Shown here: positions 33,049 through 38,054 of the stretch, piece by piece | Numbering within the stretch: position 1 is the stretch's first letter | How the letters are laid out: each line of letters begins with the position of its first letter | Origin: an uncultured Alistipes sp. | Lineage (GTDB): Bacteria > Bacteroidota > Bacteroidia > Bacteroidales > Rikenellaceae | Assembly (NCBI GenBank): GCA_900550925.1 | Contig: URTU01000012.1 | Coordinates: forward strand, 1-38,054 | Length of the DNA: 38,054 bases | Reading direction: 5' to 3' | Notes under the pieces: generated by a model | Seen by the model: only the letters and a program-made list of their open reading frames with translations | Databases searched by the model: none | What the model was told of the DNA's origin: nothing | Position numbers and translations under genes: made by a program

Positions 33049-33281
33049 TACGCCCGCACGAAATTTAACTGCCGCAGGGTTTGCGCCTCAGGCATACGTA
33101 TCTGAAGCTGTTTCGGGGCAGCCGACACAGTCCGAAACCGCCGTTGCTACGCTTTGACCGAAATGCCGGAGCCGCCGTACAGCACATCCTGAACCCTGCC
33201 GCAACCGCAAGTCATCCCATCTCCGAAACACCGTCCAGCAGATTTTGGCGCACCGCGTCATCGGCTTCCGCCGCCGCAGGC
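33049..33281. other. Divergent spacer before the rlmD promoter
   Basis: About 230 nt of GC-rich sequence between two divergent promoters. Short frames cross it on both strands, but none has a recognisable domain and they run into the promoters or neighbouring genes. Confidence 0.45.
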
Positions 33282-33312
33282 TTGGTTTATCGCACGATTT
33301 GGCGTACCTTTG
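33282..33312 (+). promoter_or_regulatory. Promoter of the rlmD-like gene
   Basis: TTGG (33282-33285), a 19-nt spacer and TACCTTTG (33305-33312). Initiation near 33319 favours the GTG at 33343 and excludes an in-frame TTG at 33310, which lies inside the -7 box. Confidence 0.72.
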
Positions 33313-33342
33313 TGTCTGCATAAACCTTTTATTTCTCGCATC

Positions 33343-34785
33343 GTGAACAGAAAACGCAACAACCATCCCCTGCTCGAGGGGCTCGAAATAACCGACTTCG
33401 CGGCCGAAGGAAAAGCCCTGGGCCGTTGGAACGACCAGGTGGTCTTCGTCCTGATGACCGTTCCGGGCGATGTGGTCGACGTGCAGATCCGCACCCGTCG
33501 CAGCCGTTACATGGAGGGATATGTCGTCCGGTACGTCAAACTTTCGGACTTGCGCTGCAAACCATTTTGTGCGCACTTCGGGGTGTGCGGCGGCTGCAAG
33601 TGGCAAAACATTCCATACGACATGCAACTGAAAATAAAGGCTTCGCAGGTCGAGGAGCAGCTCCGGCGCATCGGACATCTCGAACTTCCCGAAATACGTC
33701 CCATCCTCGGATCGGAACAGACAGAATTCTATCGCAACAAACTCGAATTCACTTTCACCCCGCGCCGCTGGCTCACAACCGAGGAGATCGCCTCGAACCG
33801 GGAACTGGAAGCTTCGCCGGCCCTCGGATTCCATATCCCCGGGATGTTCGACAAGGTGCTCGACATCGAGAAGTGCTGGCTCCAGCCCGAACCATCGAAC
33901 TCAATCCGCCTCGAAACCAAGCGTTTCTGCATCGAACACGGATACCCCTTCTACAACGCCCGTGAACACACGGGACTCATGCGCAACATGGTTATCCGCA
34001 CCTCCTCGACAGGCGAAGTAATGGTCATCCTGGTCTTCGCCGAGGATGACCGCAGCCGCATAGCTGCACTGTCGGACCACCTGTGCGAGAAGTTCCCCGA
34101 GATCACCTCGATGATCCACATGATCAACACCAAGTGCAACGATGCGCTGGGCGACCTCGATGCCATCACCTACCGCGGCAACGGATACATCTACGAAACA
34201 ATGGAGGGGCTGAAATTCAAGATCGGCCCCAAGTCGTTCTACCAGACCAACTCGCGGCAGGCATACGTCCTCTACAAGACCGCCCGCGAACTGGCCGACC
34301 TGCATCCCGACGACACGCTTTACGACCTCTACACCGGTACCGGCACCATAGCCAACTTCTGCGCTTCGAAATGCCGCAAGGTCGTGGGTATCGAGTATGT
34401 CCCCGAGGCCATCGAGGATGCCCGCCACAACTCCGAGATCAACGGCATCGAGAATACGGTCTTCTATGCCGGAGACATGAAACGCGTCCTCGACGACGAA
34501 TTCGTCGCCCGCAACGGCCGGCCGGATGTGGTCATTCTCGACCCGCCGCGTGCCGGTGTCGACGCCCCCGTAATCGACGTCCTCATGAAGGCCGCCCCCA
34601 AGCGCATCGTCTACGTCAGCTGCAACCCCGCCACGCAGGCCCGCGACATCGCTGCCATGAACCGGTTCTATGCTATCGATGCCGTACAGCCGGTCGACAT
34701 GTTCCCGCATACGCACCATGTCGAAAACGTCGTCCGCCTCATCCGACGCGACAAACCGCTCGAACAACCCGCGCCAAAACGCTGA
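33343..34785 (+). CDS. rlmD: 23S rRNA (uracil-5)-methyltransferase, RlmD/RumA-like
   Basis: SAM-dependent enzyme making 5-methyluridine in 23S rRNA. With the GTG start at 33343 it has 480 residues. An N-terminal TRAM domain (about 10-65) is followed by an iron-sulfur cluster site C76-x5-C82-x2-C85 (CAHFGVCGGCKW) with a likely fourth ligand in DIEKCWLQ. The methyltransferase domain shows FYQTNSRQAYVLY, LYDLYTGTGTIANFCA, VVGIEYVPEAIEDARHN, VILDPPRAGVD and the catalytic cysteine in IVYVSCNPATQARD. Which uridine is modified (747, 1939 or both) cannot be told. Start choice rests on the promoter; the protein core is certain. Confidence 0.92.
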   Translation: MNRKRNNHPLLEGLEITDFAAEGKALGRWNDQVVFVLMTVPGDVVDVQIRTRRSRYMEGYVVRYVKLSDLRCKPFCAHFGVCGGCKWQNIPYDMQLKIKASQVEEQLRRIGHLELPEIRPILGSEQTEFYRNKLEFTFTPRRWLTTEEIASNRELEASPALGFHIPGMFDKVLDIEKCWLQPEPSNSIRLETKRFCIEHGYPFYNAREHTGLMRNMVIRTSSTGEVMVILVFAEDDRSRIAALSDHLCEKFPEITSMIHMINTKCNDALGDLDAITYRGNGYIYETMEGLKFKIGPKSFYQTNSRQAYVLYKTARELADLHPDDTLYDLYTGTGTIANFCASKCRKVVGIEYVPEAIEDARHNSEINGIENTVFYAGDMKRVLDDEFVARNGRPDVVILDPPRAGVDAPVIDVLMKAAPKRIVYVSCNPATQARDIAAMNRFYAIDAVQPVDMFPHTHHVENVVRLIRRDKPLEQPAPKR

Positions 34786-34860
34786 ATACGCCTCAACAGG
34801 ACAATAAAAACATCGGCAAAAGAGTTTAGTGTATAAACAGAATCTAAAACTTCAAAAGCC

Positions 34861-35550
34861 ATGAAACGGATCACTTTATTTGCGGCCGCCATGCTGTTGC
34901 TGGCCACCGCAGCCAATGCCCAACAATCTCAGCCGAACAAAGCATACCCGAGCTACATCGAGGTGAACGGAGTTGCCGAGCGCGAAATCACTCCCGACAA
35001 GATCTACATCAACATCACTATCAACGAGCGCGACTCGAAGGGCAAGATCACGGTCGAAGAGCAGGAGCAGCAGATGATCGCTGCACTGAAAAGTCTCGGC
35101 ATAGACACCCGGGAAGACTTGAAGGTCAGCGACATGTCCAGCTCGAAATTCAAGCGCAAGCAGGCCGTAACGGTCAAACATTACCAGCTGTTGATAACCG
35201 AACCGGCAATCATCGGGGATGTTTATGATATTTTGCAGCAGATCGGCATAACTTCAATCGACATCGCTCAGATCACCCATTCCGAGATAGACAAGTACCG
35301 CGCCGAGGTTCGCAAGGAGGCTATTGCCAATGCCCGCACAACGGCCAGTGAGCTCGCCGAAGCCATCGGACAAAGCATCGGCAAGGCGTTTTACATACAG
35401 TATTACAACAACAGTGCATACAACAGCAACATCATGCGCACCGCGGCTTTCAACAGCGCCAAACTCGCTGATGGCACCGTTATCGAGCAGCCAGAATTCA
35501 AAAAAATCAAGCTTACGGCCAGCGTAAACGCAAAATTCGTTCTCGAATAA
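34861..35550 (+). CDS. SIMPL domain (DUF541) exported protein
   Basis: Periplasmic or surface protein of 229 residues. A signal peptide MKRITLFAAAMLLLATAANA is followed by the SIMPL/DUF541 core: YIEVNGVAEREITPDKIYI at the start, then the repeated alpha/beta unit with ARTTASELAEAIGQSIGKAF and KKIKLTASVNAKFVL at the end. Members are linked to oxidative-stress defence and the outer-membrane protein family BP26/Omp28, but the biochemical role is unresolved. It stands alone 75 nt after rlmD and is closed by a terminator at 35630. Confidence 0.9.
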   Translation: MKRITLFAAAMLLLATAANAQQSQPNKAYPSYIEVNGVAEREITPDKIYINITINERDSKGKITVEEQEQQMIAALKSLGIDTREDLKVSDMSSSKFKRKQAVTVKHYQLLITEPAIIGDVYDILQQIGITSIDIAQITHSEIDKYRAEVRKEAIANARTTASELAEAIGQSIGKAFYIQYYNNSAYNSNIMRTAAFNSAKLADGTVIEQPEFKKIKLTASVNAKFVLE

Positions 35551-35629
35551 TACGGACGTTACATACGAATCCGACAAGCCAAACCCCTCCAGAGTTCATA
35601 ACCACTGGCTCCAGCTGTCGATGAATTGC

Positions 35630-35666
35630 AAAAAATCGAGGCCGATTTGTGCGGCTTCGATTTTTT
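35630..35666 (+). terminator. Terminator of the SIMPL gene
   Basis: AAAAAATCGAGGCCG (35630-35644) pairs with CGGCTTCGATTTTTT (35652-35666) with one G-U pair and a 7-nt loop, ending in six T. The TTTG at 35646-35649 in its loop is also the -33 element of the next promoter. Confidence 0.88.
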
Positions 35667-35677
35667 CACTAACTTTG
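35646..35677 (+). promoter_or_regulatory. Promoter nested in the SIMPL terminator
   Basis: TTTG (35646-35649), a 20-nt spacer and TAACTTTG (35670-35677) match the Bacteroidota consensus exactly. Predicted initiation near 35684 gives a leader of about 300 nt before cdd. Confidence 0.7.
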
Positions 35678-35683
35678 GTTTCA

Positions 35684-35983
35684 TATACTGCGACGACTCA
35701 TCATACGGTTCATACGTCCCAGTCACTGACTCCGGGGCCATGACTGTCGAGATGAATCGCAGGCCTACGGCTGTCGGCATTGGAATATCACGCTCCAATT
35801 CCGGAGACTGTAGGCAGAAAACAACCACCAACCATGCGGCCAGGATGGATGCCAACGCCGGCACACCCTCGGGAAACGCCGCATGCTACAGGCCGTAAAA
35901 CCAATAAACACGGTACGCAGCGCTTACGAATATCAGCCGCGGAACGATTACGTCTCCGCAGGCCTAAAAAAACGGAAAAAACG
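35684..35983 (+). other. 300-nt leader region before cdd
   Basis: No well-supported gene is seen. A frame open upstream of cdd adds 68 residues without family resemblance, so the ATG at 35984 is kept. An opposite-strand frame of 101 codons (35559-35864) begins with a hydrophobic stretch but crosses the terminator. The leader could hold a regulatory RNA structure; I see no known riboswitch. Confidence 0.4.
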
Positions 35984-36439
35984 ATGAAATGCGATTTCAA
36001 ATTCACCTATGACCGTTACGACTCTACGGACGCACTGCCCGAAGATGAACGGCAACTGATCTTACAGGCCCAGGAGGCCTGCAAAACCGCCTATGCACCC
36101 TATTCCGAATTCAACGTAGGCGCCGCAGCACTGCTCGAAAGCGGCCGGACGGTAATCGGCAGCAATCAGGAGAGCGAAGTCTTTCCGGCCGGCATCTGCG
36201 CCGAACGGAACCTGTTGTTCCACCATCAGGCCCTGACCCCGGACGACAAGATCGTAAAACTGGCTATCGCTTCCGACCCCTCGCAACGCGAATGTTATCC
36301 GTGCGGAATATGCCGTCAGGTTCTGGTCGATGTCGAAAAACGGCAGGGTGCCCCGATACGCGTCATCATGAGCGGCGGCGGAACAGCATCGGCCGTAAAC
36401 TCCGCTGCCGACCTGCTGCCATTCACTTTCGAACTCTAA
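35984..36439 (+). CDS. cdd: Cytidine deaminase
   Basis: Zinc enzyme of pyrimidine salvage converting (deoxy)cytidine to (deoxy)uridine. The 151 residues match the small homotetrameric form. AYAPYSEFNVGAAALLESG binds substrate; the zinc and catalytic residues are C72 and E74 in FPAGICAERN and C107 and C110 in CYPCGICRQVL. The ATG at 35984 is chosen since the family begins near there; the upstream open frame is unlike Cdd. It lies 16 nt before the RluA-family gene, so they share a transcript from the promoter at 35646. Confidence 0.95.
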   Translation: MKCDFKFTYDRYDSTDALPEDERQLILQAQEACKTAYAPYSEFNVGAAALLESGRTVIGSNQESEVFPAGICAERNLLFHHQALTPDDKIVKLAIASDPSQRECYPCGICRQVLVDVEKRQGAPIRVIMSGGGTASAVNSAADLLPFTFEL

Positions 36440-36455
36440 TAATCCGCCTCGAACC

Positions 36456-37154
36456 ATGTTCGCAATCGAAGACATTCTCTACGAAGACAACCACCTGTTG
36501 ATCATCAACAAACGTTGCGGAGACCTGGTACAGCAGGATACCGCGGGCGAAAGTGCATTGGAGGACCAGATCAAGCAATTCATCAGGGTTCGTGACCACA
36601 AGCCCGGGGATGTATTCCTGGGTGTTGTACACCGCATCGACCGGCCTGTCAGCGGCGCCGTGCTCTTCGCCAAGACCAGCAAGGCCCTCATCCGGCTCAA
36701 CGAAATGCTGCGACAGGGGCAGATTCGCAAAACATACTGGGCCGTAACCGAAGCCATGCCCGTACCCGAAGAGGGCGAGTTGTCACACTACATCCTGCGC
36801 GACGCAAAACGCAACCGGTCATATGCCTACGACACCCCTCGCGGCGATGCAAAACTCGCACGCCTGCGGTACAAGGCCTTGGCTTCGAGTTCAAACTACC
36901 ATCTCCTCGAGGTCGACCTGCTCACGGGCCGCCACCATCAGATCCGCGCCCAGCTCTCGAAAATTGGATGTCCCATCCGCGGCGACCTCAAGTACGGCGC
37001 ACGGCGTTCGAACCGCGACGGCGGCATTTCGCTCCACTCGCGAACCATCGAATTCATCCATCCCGTCCGCAAAACTCCGCTCACGGTAACCGCCCCGACT
37101 CCCACGAACGACAACCTGTGGAGCTTCTTCGAACAGGAGTGCGGCGTAAAATAA
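36456..37154 (+). CDS. RluA family pseudouridine synthase
   Basis: Isomerises uridine to pseudouridine in rRNA or tRNA. The 232 residues form a single catalytic domain without an S4 domain. The catalytic aspartate D62 is in VVHRIDRPVSGAVLFAKT; further motifs are IRKTYWAVTE, LLEVDLLTGRHHQIRAQLS and IRGDLKYGA, then ISLHSRTIEFIHPV. The target site is not predictable from sequence. It is the last gene of the cdd unit; a bidirectional terminator follows at 37316. Confidence 0.94.
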   Translation: MFAIEDILYEDNHLLIINKRCGDLVQQDTAGESALEDQIKQFIRVRDHKPGDVFLGVVHRIDRPVSGAVLFAKTSKALIRLNEMLRQGQIRKTYWAVTEAMPVPEEGELSHYILRDAKRNRSYAYDTPRGDAKLARLRYKALASSSNYHLLEVDLLTGRHHQIRAQLSKIGCPIRGDLKYGARRSNRDGGISLHSRTIEFIHPVRKTPLTVTAPTPTNDNLWSFFEQECGVK

Positions 37155-37315
37155 TACCGGCAGTGTACTGAAAGCGCGGTTCAAGCCGTCCGCCCTCGGC
37201 CGACACGTCGGCTACAGTTGCCCGGCCACGAAATTTGGCCGGCTACGAAATTCGCGGAATTTCACTACATACGGCTTCTCACGCACGGTTGCTCACACAA
37301 AAGCCGCAACAATAA

Positions 37316-37366
37316 AAACAGTTCGGCCCGACTTTCGGAATCTCCTCCGGTCGGGCCGAACTGTTT
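37316..37366. terminator. Bidirectional terminator between rluA-type and CoA-transferase genes
   Basis: AAACAGTTCGGCCCGAC (37316-37332) pairs perfectly with GTCGGGCCGAACTGTTT (37350-37366), 17-nt loop, with A and T runs at the outer edges. Confidence 0.9.
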
Positions 37367-37398
37367 CATATCGCGTCGGCATTCAACGGTTCAAACCG

Positions 37399-38054
37399 CT
37401 ACATGCCCATGCTCTTTTTGATATAGTGGTGGTGCGAGCCGAAACGCTCGAACGCTGCACGGTCCAAAGCCTCGCGGTGATCGGGGTGAGCCACCGAGAT
37501 CAACAGGCGGGCACGCTCCTGCAGGCTCTTGCCATACAGATCGACGGCACCGTACTCGGTAACGAACCAGTGCATGTGGGCACGCGTCGTAACAACACCG
37601 GCACCCTCGTTCAGCACCGGAGCGATCTTGCTGATACCCTTGTTGGTCACCGAAGGCATGGCGATGATCGATTTACCCTCCTTGGCCAGCGAAGCACCGT
37701 AGATGAAGTCGATCTGGCCGCCTACGCCCGAATAGAACTTCGTACCCAGCGAGTCGGCGCAAACCTGACCCGTCAGGTCAACCTGCAGTGCCGAGTTGAT
37801 GGCCGTCATACGGGGGTTCTGCGAGATGATATACGGATCGTTGGTGTAGCCCACGTCCATCATCATCACACCCGGGTTGTCGTCGATGAAGTCGTACACC
37901 TCCTTCGAGCCCATCAGGAACGTCGAAACCATCTTTCCGGGATCGGTCACCTTGTTTGCACCGTTGATGACGCCCGAATATACGAGCGGCAGGACTCCGT
38001 CGGCAAACATTTCGGTGTGGATCCCCAGATTTTTGTGGTTACCCAGCTGTGACA
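37399..38054 (-). CDS. Acetyl-CoA hydrolase/CoA-transferase family, N-terminus outside window
   Basis: C-terminal 218 residues of a class I-type CoA-transferase of the acetyl-CoA hydrolase/4-hydroxybutyrate CoA-transferase family. The frame is open to the window edge; an ATG at 38010 is internal because LGNHKNLGIHTEMFADGV, typical of the family, crosses it. Other signatures are YSGVGGQIDFIYGASLA and the C-terminal VTEYGAVDLYGKSLQERARL. These enzymes move CoA between acetate and succinate, butyrate, propionate or 4-hydroxybutyrate and so close fermentation pathways; which acid is used here is not visible, and the catalytic glutamate should lie upstream of, or near, the edge. Confidence 0.9.
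   Translation of the reverse strand, partial: SQLGNHKNLGIHTEMFADGVLPLVYSGVINGANKVTDPGKMVSTFLMGSKEVYDFIDDNPGVMMMDVGYTNDPYIISQNPRMTAINSALQVDLTGQVCADSLGTKFYSGVGGQIDFIYGASLAKEGKSIIAMPSVTNKGISKIAPVLNEGAGVVTTRAHMHWFVTEYGAVDLYGKSLQERARLLISVAHPDHREALDRAAFERFGSHHHYIKKSMGM

Overview
The window reads as a chromosomal segment of an anaerobic gut Bacteroidota, most like Alistipes (Rikenellaceae). The grounds are: promoters with the Bacteroidota -7 box TAnnTTTG, several with a TTTG-like -33 element 19-20 nt upstream; few recognisable Shine-Dalgarno sites; GC-rich third codon positions; an S46 dipeptidyl-peptidase; a GadC-glutaminase pair; an N-terminal-rubredoxin rubrerythrin; and DUF5106 and DUF3784 proteins. 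The genus is inferred from gene content and style, not from a marker comparison. No rRNA, tRNA, CRISPR array, insertion sequence or prophage was recognised.

Layout. 1-4056: the 3' part of recA, a long Rel (p)ppGpp synthetase/hydrolase, a small membrane-anchored protein of unknown role and a HIT protein, all + strand and closed by a terminator. 4057-6204: an AT-rich, gene-poor stretch with one orphan XRE regulator, several TTTAC-N4-GTAAA-like palindromes, a long hairpin and a C9 tract. 6205-10585: rubrerythrin (-) with a palindrome at its transcription start, then the complete proline pathway proC-proB-proA (+). 10586-12401: a pyrimidine-rich spacer, prs and engB (-). 12492-13843: an exported M19 dipeptidase (+). 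14006-17320: SDR, PhnP-like MBL hydrolase, TauE/SafE transporter and omega-amidase-like nitrilase (-). 17342-19159: a CvfB-like S1 protein and a methyltransferase, overlapping by 4 nt (+). 19252-21221: folD and a DUF5106/thioredoxin-like lipoprotein (-). 21501-24079: gadC-like antiporter and glutaminase (+). 24159-33025: a long - strand run: a frameshifted MBL gene, FkbM methyltransferase, trmD, lpxB, DUF3784, FAH-family enzyme, maf, S46 peptidase and AspT/YidE-type transporter. 33282-37154: rlmD-like methyltransferase, SIMPL protein, cytidine deaminase and RluA-family pseudouridine synthase (+). 37399-38054: the C-terminal part of an acetyl-CoA hydrolase/CoA-transferase (-), cut by the window edge.

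Most of the window is housekeeping. Two pairs point to use of acidic amino acids and peptides: glutaminase with a Glu/GABA-type antiporter, and an S46 peptidase carrying the Asp/Glu-specificity arginine, joined by a 4-nt overlap to an aspartate/alanine-exchanger-family transporter. The parts most worth a second look are the AT-rich regulator island with its palindromes, the operator-like palindrome of rubrerythrin, the frameshifted MBL gene that still has a promoter, and a promoter nested in the terminator before cdd. I found no clearly new multi-gene defence or mobile system.
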